A stretch of DNA of 64,000 bases, from the NCBI GenBank assembly GCA_015066515.1, contig SVOH01000001.1, positions 124,001 to 188,000 of the forward strand, in the 5' to 3' direction. The stretch is from Oscillospiraceae bacterium (GTDB lineage: Bacteria > Bacillota > Clostridia > Oscillospirales > Acutalibacteraceae). Under the pieces are notes generated by a model. That model did no database searches and was not told where the DNA came from. It was given only the letters and a program-made list of their open reading frames with translations. Positions 23,752 to 31,381 of the stretch are shown here, piece by piece (positions within the stretch are counted from its first letter, which is position 1; every line of letters starts with the position of its first letter). The translations under genes and the position numbers were made by a program.

Positions 23752-25083
23752 ATGAATTTTAAAACCGATTATAAATTAGAAAACTATATACTTGGCACCA
23801 AATGGCAAGACCTGCCTCATGAAGTACAAGACCGCCTTAAAGGATGTATGATCGACCTGTTTGGCGCGCTTATTGTGGGCAGCAAAAGCGAGCAGTTTGC
23901 CGCAGGTTTAAAGCTTGCAAAAAGCGTTTTTGGCAGTGGAGATATTGCTGTTATAGGCTCTGGTGAACGTTTTAGCTTTGCGGGTGCTTCAACCGCTATG
24001 GGACATTCGTCAAACGCGTATGATATAGACGATGGGCACAATATAACCCGTGCACACCCCGGCACCTCGTTTGTTGGCGCAATACTTGCCGCCGCGTATG
24101 AGAAAAACATATCGCGCAACGAGTTTTTGACGGCTTTACTTGTAGCGTACGAAACCACCGTTCGTATGGGTGCCGCACTTATGGATTATTATAACTATGC
24201 GCATTCAAGCGGCACCTTTGGCGCTGTGGGTGTTGCCGCAGGTGTTGGCAGAGTATTTGGATTTAGCAAAGAGCAGCTTAATAACGCACTATCTGTTGCC
24301 GAGTTTAATGCACCTTTAGTTCCGGGTATTCGTAGTGTTGAATACCCATCTATGAACAAAGACGGCGTTCCGTTTGGCATTATGATTGGTGTGTTGGCTG
24401 TGCTTAACACGTTATGCGGTTTCACCGGAAACAAACACATGCTTGAAGCCGACGAATACCGTCATTATCTTGATGATTTGGGTCAAAAATATCAGGTTAT
24501 GGATTTGTATTTTAAGCCGTATCCTTGTTGTCGTTGGGCGCATCCTGCGATTGACGCGTGCCTTGAGCTTATAAACAAGCACGGTATTTTGCCAAGTGAT
24601 ATTGAAAACGCAACTATTTATACCTTTAAGCGTGCGACAATGCTTTCAAAAATTGTCCCCAAAACCGCGGACGAAGCGCAATATAACATTGCGTACCCCG
24701 TGGCTTCGGCCATTGTTCACGGTGATTTTGGTTTTACACAAGTTTTAGAGGAGAACCTAAATGACCGCGTAGTTATTGATATGATGAACCGCCTCCACTT
24801 TAAAGTTGATGACAATTTAGACGCTCGTTTTCCTGCAGAACGTATTTGTCGTGCAGAAATTAAAACAAAACAGGGCGATACATATATATCAAGCGAATGT
24901 GAGCCTCGCGGAGAGGCAAAAGAAAACATAGGCATAGATTGGTTAAGTGATAAATTTTATCGCATAACAGGTCCCGTGCTTTCAAAACAAGCCCAAGACA
25001 AACTGCTAAAGCTTATCACCCAAGACAATGATTTGCCCATTAGAGAAATAGTAGATACCGTAAATAAAGAGCTCGGCCTTTAA
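23752..25083 (+). CDS. MmgE/PrpD family protein
   Basis: A 443-residue protein of the MmgE/PrpD superfamily (2-methylcitrate dehydratase, cis-aconitate decarboxylase and relatives). Typical are the helical domain with GHSSNAYDIDDGHNITRAHP, with His and Asp in the active-site region, GTFGAVGVAAGVGRVFGFS, and the second-domain YPCCRWAHPAIDACLEL. It should act on a tricarboxylic or related acid by dehydration or decarboxylation; the substrate cannot be told. It starts 4 bases after the dehydrogenase stop without a good ribosome site, suggesting translational coupling. Confidence 0.85.
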   Translation: MNFKTDYKLENYILGTKWQDLPHEVQDRLKGCMIDLFGALIVGSKSEQFAAGLKLAKSVFGSGDIAVIGSGERFSFAGASTAMGHSSNAYDIDDGHNITRAHPGTSFVGAILAAAYEKNISRNEFLTALLVAYETTVRMGAALMDYYNYAHSSGTFGAVGVAAGVGRVFGFSKEQLNNALSVAEFNAPLVPGIRSVEYPSMNKDGVPFGIMIGVLAVLNTLCGFTGNKHMLEADEYRHYLDDLGQKYQVMDLYFKPYPCCRWAHPAIDACLELINKHGILPSDIENATIYTFKRATMLSKIVPKTADEAQYNIAYPVASAIVHGDFGFTQVLEENLNDRVVIDMMNRLHFKVDDNLDARFPAERICRAEIKTKQGDTYISSECEPRGEAKENIGIDWLSDKFYRITGPVLSKQAQDKLLKLITQDNDLPIREIVDTVNKELGL

Positions 25084-25097
25084 AAGCCGAGCTCTCT
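25068..25097. terminator. Terminator between the PrpD-like and glucosaminidase genes
   Basis: AGAGCTCGGC / GCCGAGCTCT with an 8-base loop. It overlaps the stop of the PrpD-like gene and lies just beyond the stop of the convergent glucosaminidase gene. Confidence 0.75.
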
Positions 25098-25099
25098 GT

Positions 25100-26629
25100 T
25101 TATGGTGTTGTTTCCCAACCGTTGATGTATCGCATAAGTAAGACACAATCCTTGTTGTTGATTTTATTGTCACTGTTTACATCAGCAACGGTAAGGTTGG
25201 GCTCTACACCCCAACCGTTTATATACTGCATAAGCATACTAAAATCTCGGTTGTCGGTGTATCCGTCAGAATTTATATCATATATATTATCAATTGGTGG
25301 AGGCAAGGGCTCGGCGTCGGGGTGAGCACAGGGTAAGCTCGGCAAATCGCTGTAAATCGGGATAGAAAAAATGATCGACGCATCATCGTTTGACAAGAAG
25401 CCTTTTTTTAGATATGCGGCGTTTGTCCACGCATCGTAAAGTGCAGAGGCATATTGATGCCACCAAACCTTATTTACTACGTTGAAATCTTTATAATAAT
25501 ATGTATCCTGACCGACAGAAATATATCCATCGGCGTATTTCTGCGCACCGCCTACAATTGCGGCTGTACGGCTGTTCCAATTGTTTTGTTTAGCGTAGGT
25601 AAGCGCCGACTCGGTGATTTCTTCTACGGTATTTCCTGAAGCCGAGAAGTTGAAAAAGTTATAATACCCCTCAAAATCCGTGTATTTACCCGATATCATA
25701 TTGCTTTGCCCGTGTACGCCTTGCTCTATTATAATGGTGGCGGCAAGTACATATGGGCTGACACCGCTGCCTTGTGCGGCAAGAACAATATCATCAAGAT
25801 ATGCGTCGGTTTCTAATATGCCGTCGCCGTTTTTATCGTATCCTTTTTCTAAAAATGTATTCTTTACAACTGATTTAAGGTCGTTTTTGTTATACATTTC
25901 TTCGTTGTAGGCTTGAAGCATAAAAACAAATATTTTATCTTCATTTAGTGAATTGCGTGGGTCCATAAAATATTCTATGCCGGCGCGTGATGCATACGTC
26001 CAGCGGGCTTCTAACGTAACATAGTTACCGTTTTGTTCGTTATAACCGCGTGCGTCTTTCCAATTATCACTGCCATAATTAAGCTCAACCCATTTGCGAG
26101 AATTTTTAATATCATCAACACCGTACTGTGCTTCAACCGCCTCGTTAAAGGACATATTTATATCGTGGGCCATAAATTTCCAATTTGGATGCTTTTCATG
26201 AAGTGCTCGCAGAGCGGCGTGATAGCTTTGAGGAAAGTTTTGAAGATTTGTTTCAAAATCTTCATCAAAAGCATAATCATATACAATGCTTACACGTGTG
26301 TTATAGGCGTAACCAGTATTTTCAAAGCTGTCGCCGTATAAAATTTTATACCACATATCACCGTCGCCGTCTAATTCTTCGGCTAAAATTCTGATTTCGG
26401 TGCCGTTGGTAAGAGTGCACAGGGCTTGAGATTTTCCCTTATCGGCGGCATTTGCCTCGTGACCCGTAGTTCCCGCCAGAGAATAAATAGTAGTGCTACC
26501 GCTACTGCTGTTTATCTTGCCCTTTTTAAATTCGGTTGCCGCAAAAACCTCTATGTTAAAAAGCGTTATCAAAATAATGACGCAAAATAAAACACTTAAT
26601 ATCTTGTTTGTTTTGTTGATAGTAATCAC
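25100..26629 (-). CDS. Secreted glucosaminidase-like wall hydrolase with dockerin domain
   Basis: A protein of about 509 residues. After a signal peptide (to about residue 30, EVFAATEF) come an SH3-like region (~35-115), a helical stretch, a LytG-like beta-N-acetylglucosaminidase domain (~250-415, with GVSPYVLAATIIIEQGVHGQ providing the catalytic Glu region), and a C-terminal type I dockerin. The two dockerin calcium loops are DINSDGYTDNRD (from residue 451) and DVNSDNKINNKD (from 483), each followed by a helix ending YINGW. It should cut peptidoglycan glycan and dock to a cohesin partner encoded elsewhere. The start is doubtful: GTG at 26629 overlaps the GAGG site and lies only a few bases after the predicted transcription start. 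Confidence 0.85.
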   Translation of the reverse strand: MITINKTNKILSVLFCVIILITLFNIEVFAATEFKKGKINSSSGSTTIYSLAGTTGHEANAADKGKSQALCTLTNGTEIRILAEELDGDGDMWYKILYGDSFENTGYAYNTRVSIVYDYAFDEDFETNLQNFPQSYHAALRALHEKHPNWKFMAHDINMSFNEAVEAQYGVDDIKNSRKWVELNYGSDNWKDARGYNEQNGNYVTLEARWTYASRAGIEYFMDPRNSLNEDKIFVFMLQAYNEEMYNKNDLKSVVKNTFLEKGYDKNGDGILETDAYLDDIVLAAQGSGVSPYVLAATIIIEQGVHGQSNMISGKYTDFEGYYNFFNFSASGNTVEEITESALTYAKQNNWNSRTAAIVGGAQKYADGYISVGQDTYYYKDFNVVNKVWWHQYASALYDAWTNAAYLKKGFLSNDDASIIFSIPIYSDLPSLPCAHPDAEPLPPPIDNIYDINSDGYTDNRDFSMLMQYINGWGVEPNLTVADVNSDNKINNKDCVLLMRYINGWETTP

Positions 26630-26638
26630 CTCGCTTAA

Positions 26639-26667
26639 AATATAACATAAAATACGGCAAATGACAA
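26639..26667 (-). promoter_or_regulatory. Promoter of the dockerin glucosaminidase gene
   Basis: On the minus strand TTGTCA (26667-26662) and TATATT (26644-26639) are 17 bases apart. The predicted start of transcription (~26632) is almost at the start codon. Confidence 0.6.
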
Positions 26668-26713
26668 TTGAAGTAAATTGTTTTTAATAAAAAATTAAGA
26701 AATAAAAAAAGAA

Positions 26714-26741
26714 AAGGTTCAACATTTTGTTGAACCTTACT
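26714..26741 (-). terminator. Terminator of the ferredoxin gene
   Basis: AAGGTTCAACA / TGTTGAACCTT hairpin followed on the minus strand by a long T-rich run. Confidence 0.85.
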
Positions 26742-26759
26742 TTTGTTAAGTACTAAATA

Positions 26760-26930
26760 TTAGCCTTCAACGATAGCTTCTACGGGGCAACCTGCTGCAC
26801 ATGCGCCGCAATCCATGCAAGCATCTGCGTCGATTTCGTATTTGCCGTCGCCTTCAGCAATAGCCTCTACAGGACAACCGCCTGCGCAAGCACCACAGCT
26901 GATGCATTCATCAGTAATTTTGTAAGCCAT
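26760..26930 (-). CDS. 2[4Fe-4S] ferredoxin
   Basis: A 56-residue protein read from the ATG at 26930-26928, with GGAGG upstream. It carries two classical cluster motifs, CISCGACAGGCP and CMDCGACAAGCP, in two similar halves each ending VEAI. This is the small clostridial-type electron carrier serving pyruvate:ferredoxin oxidoreductase, hydrogenases and similar enzymes. It is monocistronic with its own terminator. Confidence 0.95.
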   Translation of the reverse strand: MAYKITDECISCGACAGGCPVEAIAEGDGKYEIDADACMDCGACAAGCPVEAIVEG

Positions 26931-27030
26931 TGGTTACACCTCCGTCAAAGTGGAATAAAACAGGTTTTAACATACAAAAAACTTGTTGCTTTAATTGTAA
27001 CAACATTCGACCAAAAATGCAAGGGAAATT

Positions 27031-27873
27031 TTATTGGTTATCGTCTTCGTTCTTTTTTGGTTTGTGAGAGGTTAAAATTTTTACGTGCTTGCGGTTGGTC
27101 TTGTAGGGTGCGCCTTCGCCCTCTTTTGGCTTTACGGTGAGATTTCCTGTAATGAGGTTCACATCGGTTACTATACCAATACCCTGCTCGGTTTTTACGG
27201 TTGAGCCAACCCAAGGAGTTATTGAGTTAAGGTGTTCGTAAGATTCCTGTTCGTAGTTAAGGCAACACATAAGGCGGCCACAGCTACCCGAAATTTTGGT
27301 AGGATTGAGTGAAAGATTTTGTTCCTTTGCCATTTTGATAGACACCGGTAAAAAGTCATCTAAAAATCTTTTACAGCAATAAGGTTGACCGCATATGCCA
27401 ATACCGCCCAACATTTTAGCCTCATCACGTACACCAATCTGACGTAATTCAATACGTGAATGAAATTGATTTGCAAGATCTTTTACAAGCTCACGAAAAT
27501 CTACTCTGCCATCAGCGGTGAAAAAGAATGTAATCTTTCCTCCGTCAAAGGAATATTCTACGCGTACAAGCTTCATATCAAGCTTGTGCTGTAGAATTTT
27601 TTCCTCGCATATGCGAAAAGCATCGGACTCTTTTGCCTTGTTTTCTTTTAGTCGCTGCAAATCCTTTTCGTTTGCCACGCGAAGCGCTTTTTTAAGCGGT
27701 GGAACAACTCGCTCGTCATCGACCTCGTGATTGCCTTCGGCAACAGTGCCAAAAGCCAGTCCGTTGGCAGTTTCGACTATAACACTTTCACCCGACTTGT
27801 AGGTTTTGCCGTCGGGGGAAAAGAAATAGTTTTTTCCGCTATCTTTAAATTTTACTGAAATAACCTGTGTCAT
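27031..27873 (-). CDS. ricT: RicT (YaaT/PSP1 domain) protein
   Basis: A 280-residue protein with the PSP1 C-terminal conserved region. The cysteine-rich block GGIGICGQPYCCKRFLDD and SGSCGRLMCCLNYE matches RicT, which with RicA and RicF forms an Fe-S complex acting on RNase Y-dependent RNA processing, sporulation and competence in Bacillus. It follows holB by 23 bases, the same neighbour as in Bacillus (holB-yaaT). AGAGG precedes the ATG. Confidence 0.9.
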   Translation of the reverse strand: MTQVISVKFKDSGKNYFFSPDGKTYKSGESVIVETANGLAFGTVAEGNHEVDDERVVPPLKKALRVANEKDLQRLKENKAKESDAFRICEEKILQHKLDMKLVRVEYSFDGGKITFFFTADGRVDFRELVKDLANQFHSRIELRQIGVRDEAKMLGGIGICGQPYCCKRFLDDFLPVSIKMAKEQNLSLNPTKISGSCGRLMCCLNYEQESYEHLNSITPWVGSTVKTEQGIGIVTDVNLITGNLTVKPKEGEGAPYKTNRKHVKILTSHKPKKNEDDNQ

Positions 27874-27896
27874 AATTTACCTCTTTTATGGGTTAC

Positions 27897-28697
27897 TTAA
27901 TTTATAAGAGCTTTAGAGCGGCTTACAATTAAACTAGTAAGCAGCGACATATTTATATTGGTCGACAACAGCTCTAAGTAATATTTAATATCGTCAAAAA
28001 GCTTATCAAGCACGCGGGCGTGAGCCGAACCGCTTTTGAGTCGGCTTGCTATACACAATGAAAGGTCTTTCAAAAATTCCTCTGCATCGGTGCGGCTTTT
28101 TTCGTATGGTGTAAGCAATTTGAGCATATCATATTCACTGCCACAAAGCAGTAAATCTATAAATTCGTTTGCAATATCAAAATGCTCAGAGCTTTCTTGC
28201 TCGGTGTCAAGCATTGACAGCAATACGCAACGCGAAATAATAGTATCAAGAAGAAGTGTTTTAGAAGGGGTTAAAAGTATAAAAATAACATTTTTTGGTG
28301 GCTCTTCAAGAACCTTGAGCAGCGCATTTTGGGCCTGCTCGTTCATACGGTGAGCGTCCTCTAATATAAAAACGCGATGAGGAGCCTGATGCGCTTTAAC
28401 AAAGGCGTCGGCACGTAGCTCGCGAATTTGAGCGACTGACAAAAACTTTTTGCCTTCGAGTGCGGAAATACGGCTTATGTCGGGGTGCGAGCCCACCTCT
28501 GCCAAATGACATCCCGAACAACTGCTACAGGGCTTTGAGTTGCCTTCGCATACAGCCGCAGTAGCTATATACATTGCAAGATCGTCTTTTAAAGTGGCGG
28601 CTTCGCCCTCGATCATAATTGCGTGGGGAATACGGCCTGAGGCAATAAAGCTTTGTACCGAAGCTTTAATTCTTGGATTTTCACTTGGAAAAATCAT
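27897..28697 (-). CDS. holB: DNA polymerase III subunit delta'
   Basis: A 266-residue clamp-loader subunit. The AAA+ region has a four-cysteine zinc finger (CEGNSKPCSSCSGC), the sensor-1 region and NALLKVLEEPPKNVIFILLT. The P-loop position reads EGEAATLKDD, so it is degenerate, as expected for delta' which does not hydrolyse ATP. It is shorter than the usual ~320-330 residues, the C-terminal collar being reduced. The start overlaps the trpS stop as ATGA. Confidence 0.9.
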   Translation of the reverse strand: MIFPSENPRIKASVQSFIASGRIPHAIMIEGEAATLKDDLAMYIATAAVCEGNSKPCSSCSGCHLAEVGSHPDISRISALEGKKFLSVAQIRELRADAFVKAHQAPHRVFILEDAHRMNEQAQNALLKVLEEPPKNVIFILLTPSKTLLLDTIISRCVLLSMLDTEQESSEHFDIANEFIDLLLCGSEYDMLKLLTPYEKSRTDAEEFLKDLSLCIASRLKSGSAHARVLDKLFDDIKYYLELLSTNINMSLLTSLIVSRSKALIN

Positions 28698-29701
28698 AGC
28701 ACAAAGCCAACCTTTTTCATAGCTTTGAAATAGGTCTTGCGTGCAACGCGCTCAGCACGAGCATCGCCCTCACGGAAAATGCGTTCAAGCTCTGCTTTGT
28801 CTGATATAAAACGGTCGTATTCGGCCTTGATAGGAGCAAGCTCGTCGGCAACGGCCTCGCCAACAGCAAGCTTAAAGTCGCCGTAACCCTTACCCTCAAA
28901 TTCTTTTTCAACCTCGGCTACGGTTTTACCGGTAACACAACTGTAAATGGTGATAAGGTTTGAAATGCCCGGCTGGGCATCATTCATACGAACGCACGCT
29001 TCACTGTCGGTTACGGCGCGCTTAAATTTGCGAATAATAGTATCCTTGTCGTCAAGTATTGCAACCCAAGCGTTTGGATTTTCGTCTGACTTGGACATTT
29101 TCTTTTCGGGGTCCTGAAGTGACATAACACGCGCGCCCGCCTTTGGAATATAAGGTTCGGGAATTTTAAATACGTCGCCGTATAGGTTGTTAAAACGAAT
29201 TGCAATATCGCGCGCAATTTCAAGATGCTGCTTTTGGTCGGCGCCTACAGGAACAAAGTCCGGCTGATAAAGCAAAATATCTGCCGCCATAAGCACAGGG
29301 TATGAGAAAAGACCAACGTTAACATTGTTTGCGTGCTTTGCTGATTTATCCTTAAACTGTGTCATACGTGACATTTCGCCAAATTGCGTATTGCAAGAAA
29401 GCAACCACGAAAGTGCGGTGTGCTCGGCCACATGTGACTGAATAAACAGCGTGCTCTTTTCGGGGTCAAGTCCTAACGCTAACATTATAGCGTATGTAGA
29501 ATAAATTTGAGCACGTAATTTTGCAGGCTCCTGACGCACGGTAATAGCGTGTAGGTCGGCCACAGCATAGGTACAGTCAAATTCCTCTTGCATATTTTTC
29601 CAGTTTTTAAGCGCACCCAAATAGTTGCCCAAGGTGAGCATACCGCTAGGCTGAATACAGCTTAAAACCTTTTTCTTTTCATTTGTAATAATTTCTGCCA
29701 T
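28694..29701 (-). CDS. trpS: Tryptophanyl-tRNA synthetase
   Basis: A 335-residue class I aminoacyl-tRNA synthetase. The HIGH-equivalent is LTLGNYLGAL and the KMSKS loop KKMSKSDEN; GADQKQHLEIARDIAIRFN is the family tRNA/Trp region. The length is standard. It is the first gene of trpS-holB-ricT. I searched its upstream region by eye for a T-box leader and saw none. The ribosome site is weak (AAGAAAGAAG). Confidence 0.95.
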   Translation of the reverse strand: MAEIITNEKKKVLSCIQPSGMLTLGNYLGALKNWKNMQEEFDCTYAVADLHAITVRQEPAKLRAQIYSTYAIMLALGLDPEKSTLFIQSHVAEHTALSWLLSCNTQFGEMSRMTQFKDKSAKHANNVNVGLFSYPVLMAADILLYQPDFVPVGADQKQHLEIARDIAIRFNNLYGDVFKIPEPYIPKAGARVMSLQDPEKKMSKSDENPNAWVAILDDKDTIIRKFKRAVTDSEACVRMNDAQPGISNLITIYSCVTGKTVAEVEKEFEGKGYGDFKLAVGEAVADELAPIKAEYDRFISDKAELERIFREGDARAERVARKTYFKAMKKVGFVL

Positions 29702-29737
29702 AGGTGAAACTTCTTTCTTGTGAATATAATTATATTT

Positions 29738-29766
29738 ATAATATCACAATTAATCAAAAATTGCAA
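29738..29766 (-). promoter_or_regulatory. Promoter of trpS-holB-ricT
   Basis: On the minus strand TTGCAA (29766-29761) and TATTAT (29743-29738) are separated by 17 bases, about 37 bases before the trpS ATG. Confidence 0.6.
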
Positions 29767-29811
29767 TATATAAAATGTGTAAACAAAATTTTTGCAAAAT
29801 TAAATTTTTGC

Positions 29812-29840
29812 TTGACAAAGGACAACTGTTGCAGTATAAT
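29812..29840 (+). promoter_or_regulatory. Strong promoter of the rplU operon
   Basis: Perfect TTGACA (29812-29817) and TATAAT (29835-29840) boxes with 17-base spacing, the best consensus promoter in the window. Confidence 0.9.
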
Positions 29841-29847
29841 GTTTGAG

Positions 29848-29938
29848 CCGCATATTGTGGGCTTTATAAGTTGCGCCCTAAAAAGAGGGTGCGCGCCTAT
29901 CTTTAGCGAGACTGTAAAATATCAGGCAGGTGTGAAAA
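29848..29938 (+). promoter_or_regulatory. Structured rplU leader (L21 leader type)
   Basis: About 90 untranslated bases before rplU with two hairpins: AGCC/GGCT around GCATATTGTG, and GCGCCCT/AGGGTGCGC around an A-rich loop. This position and pattern fit the L21 leader by which ribosomal protein genes are autoregulated in Firmicutes. The family assignment is by position and shape, not by model search. Confidence 0.6.
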
Positions 29939-30244
29939 ATGTACGCTATTATCGAAACAGGCGGTAAGCAGTATCGTGTAGAAAACGGTGACGTTATCTA
30001 CGTTGAAAAGCTTGACGCAGAGGTTGACGCAGAAGTAACCTTCGACAAGGTCGTTGCTGTAAGTGACAAGAGCCTTAAGGTTGGCAAGCCTTACGTTAAG
30101 GACGCTTTTGTAAAAGGCACAGTTCTTAAGAACGGCAAGGGCAAAAAGGTAACCGTATTTACCTACAAGCCAAAGAAGGGCAGCGCTCGTAAAATGGGCC
30201 ACAGACAGCCTTACACTAAGGTACAGATTACCGAAATCGGTTAA
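29939..30244 (+). CDS. rplU: 50S ribosomal protein L21
   Basis: 101 residues, starting [20 protein letters not shown] and ending in the basic [19 protein letters not shown] stretch typical of L21, which binds domain I of 23S rRNA. First gene of the conserved rplU-prp-rpmA operon. Confidence 0.97.
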   Translation: MYAIIETGGKQYRVENGDVIYVEKLDAEVDAEVTFDKVVAVSDKSLKVGKPYVKDAFVKGTVLKNGKGKKVTVFTYKPKKGSARKMGHRQPYTKVQITEIG

Positions 30245-30252
30245 TTTTTAGT

Positions 30253-30570
30253 ATGACAAGTGTAAAATTTCTGTCAAAAAATGAAAGCCTATACGGTTTT
30301 GAAATTAAGGGTCACAGCTCAAATGATTGTGATGATTTTGAGGGTAAGATTGTATGTTCGGCGGTATCAAGCGCAGCATATATGACAGCAAACACCATTA
30401 CCGAGATAATCGGAGAAAAGTGTGACATAACGGTAGATGACGCTTTAATGCGTATCAAGGTTATTGCTCCAAGTGATAAAACAATCGCAGTGCTCGAGGG
30501 ACTTAAGCTTCATTTAACCGAGCTTTCAAAACAGTACAGCAAACGAATTAAAATAACTACGGAGGTGTAG
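30253..30570 (+). CDS. prp: Ribosomal-processing cysteine protease Prp
   Basis: A 105-residue protease between L21 and L27, its invariant place in Firmicutes. The catalytic pair lies in GHSSNDC (His21) and KIVCSAVSSA (Cys34). Prp removes the N-terminal extension of L27, which is present in the neighbouring rpmA product. The start ATG is 8 bases after the rplU stop. Confidence 0.93.
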   Translation: MTSVKFLSKNESLYGFEIKGHSSNDCDDFEGKIVCSAVSSAAYMTANTITEIIGEKCDITVDDALMRIKVIAPSDKTIAVLEGLKLHLTELSKQYSKRIKITTEV

Positions 30571-30573
30571 ATA

Positions 30574-30858
30574 ATGTTAAAGCTAAACATTCAGTTGTTC
30601 GCTCATAAAAAAGGTATGGGTTCAACCAAGAACGGTCGTGACAGCGAGTCAAAGCGTCTTGGTGTTAAGCGTGCAGACGGTCAGTTCGTTCTTGCAGGCA
30701 ACATACTCGTTCGCCAAAGAGGAACACACATCCACCCAGGCAACAACGTTGGCCGTGGCTCTGATGATACTTTATTCGCACTTATCGACGGTAAGGTTAA
30801 GTTTGAGCGCGTAGGTAGAGACCGCAAGCAGGTTAGCATCTACGCTGTGGAGCAATAA
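30574..30858 (+). CDS. rpmA: 50S ribosomal protein L27 with cleavable N-terminal extension
   Basis: 94 residues. The start [14 protein letters not shown] carries the Firmicutes extension that Prp cuts after Ala10, exposing [14 protein letters not shown] for the peptidyl-transferase centre. The core ([16 protein letters not shown]) is standard L27. GGAGGTG lies upstream, at the end of prp. Confidence 0.97.
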   Translation: MLKLNIQLFAHKKGMGSTKNGRDSESKRLGVKRADGQFVLAGNILVRQRGTHIHPGNNVGRGSDDTLFALIDGKVKFERVGRDRKQVSIYAVEQ

Positions 30859-30872
30859 TTATTTAAAATCTA

Positions 30873-30914
30873 AACCGAGCGGCGAACTTTTATGTGCGGT
30901 CGCTCGGTTTTTTT
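30873..30914 (+). terminator. Terminator of the rplU-prp-rpmA operon
   Basis: AACCGAGCG / CGCTCGGTT stem with a 19-base loop and a TTTTTTT tail. Confidence 0.88.
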
Positions 30915-30948
30915 AATCTTATGAACACAAATTGAAAAAGGTGATATT

Positions 30949-31377
30949 ATGAAAAATTGTCATGTATGCGGTTTTGCTTGTGAAAACGACGCTGAAATAT
31001 GCGTGCTTTGCGGTGCAGAACTAAAAACCTTTGAAGCTTATGAGCAGGAACTTCGTGAAGCTGAGGAATTAAAGGCAAAACAAGAGGCCGAGGAGGCGCT
31101 TATTGTCAAAAAGCCTGTTCTTGCGGCAAGTGTTGACAACATTGTAGCGGCAGAAATATACAAAGATGTTTTGCGTGATAACGGAATAGTGTTTACTTGT
31201 GACGAAAGTGAAGACGCAATGCAGATTGTATTTGGCGGCGGCTTTAATGTTCAGGAAATATACGTAAATGAAAGCGACCTTGAAATCGCACAGCAACTAT
31301 ACGAAAATGTTATAAGCGCTGAAATGGAGTTCAGCGACGAAGATTTTGAGGATTTTGAAGAATTTGAGGAAGAATAA
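30949..31377 (+). CDS. Zinc-ribbon and DUF2007-like protein
   Basis: A 142-residue protein. Two CxxC pairs at the start (CHVCGFACENDAEICVLCG) form a zinc ribbon. A Glu/Lys-rich helix (~30-55) leads to a DUF2007-like domain (~60-125: AEIYKDVLRDNGIVFTCDE ... EIYVNESDLEIAQQLYE) found in putative signal-transducing proteins. The C-terminus is very acidic. It ends 4 bases before obg, so is likely co-transcribed with it. Role unknown. Confidence 0.75.
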   Translation: MKNCHVCGFACENDAEICVLCGAELKTFEAYEQELREAEELKAKQEAEEALIVKKPVLAASVDNIVAAEIYKDVLRDNGIVFTCDESEDAMQIVFGGGFNVQEIYVNESDLEIAQQLYENVISAEMEFSDEDFEDFEEFEEE

Positions 31378-31381
31378 TTAA

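Noticed and set aside
29702-29811. Possible T-box leader before trpS
   Set aside because: The promoter at 29738-29766 leaves a leader of only ~30 bases; no T-box sequence or specifier stem is visible.
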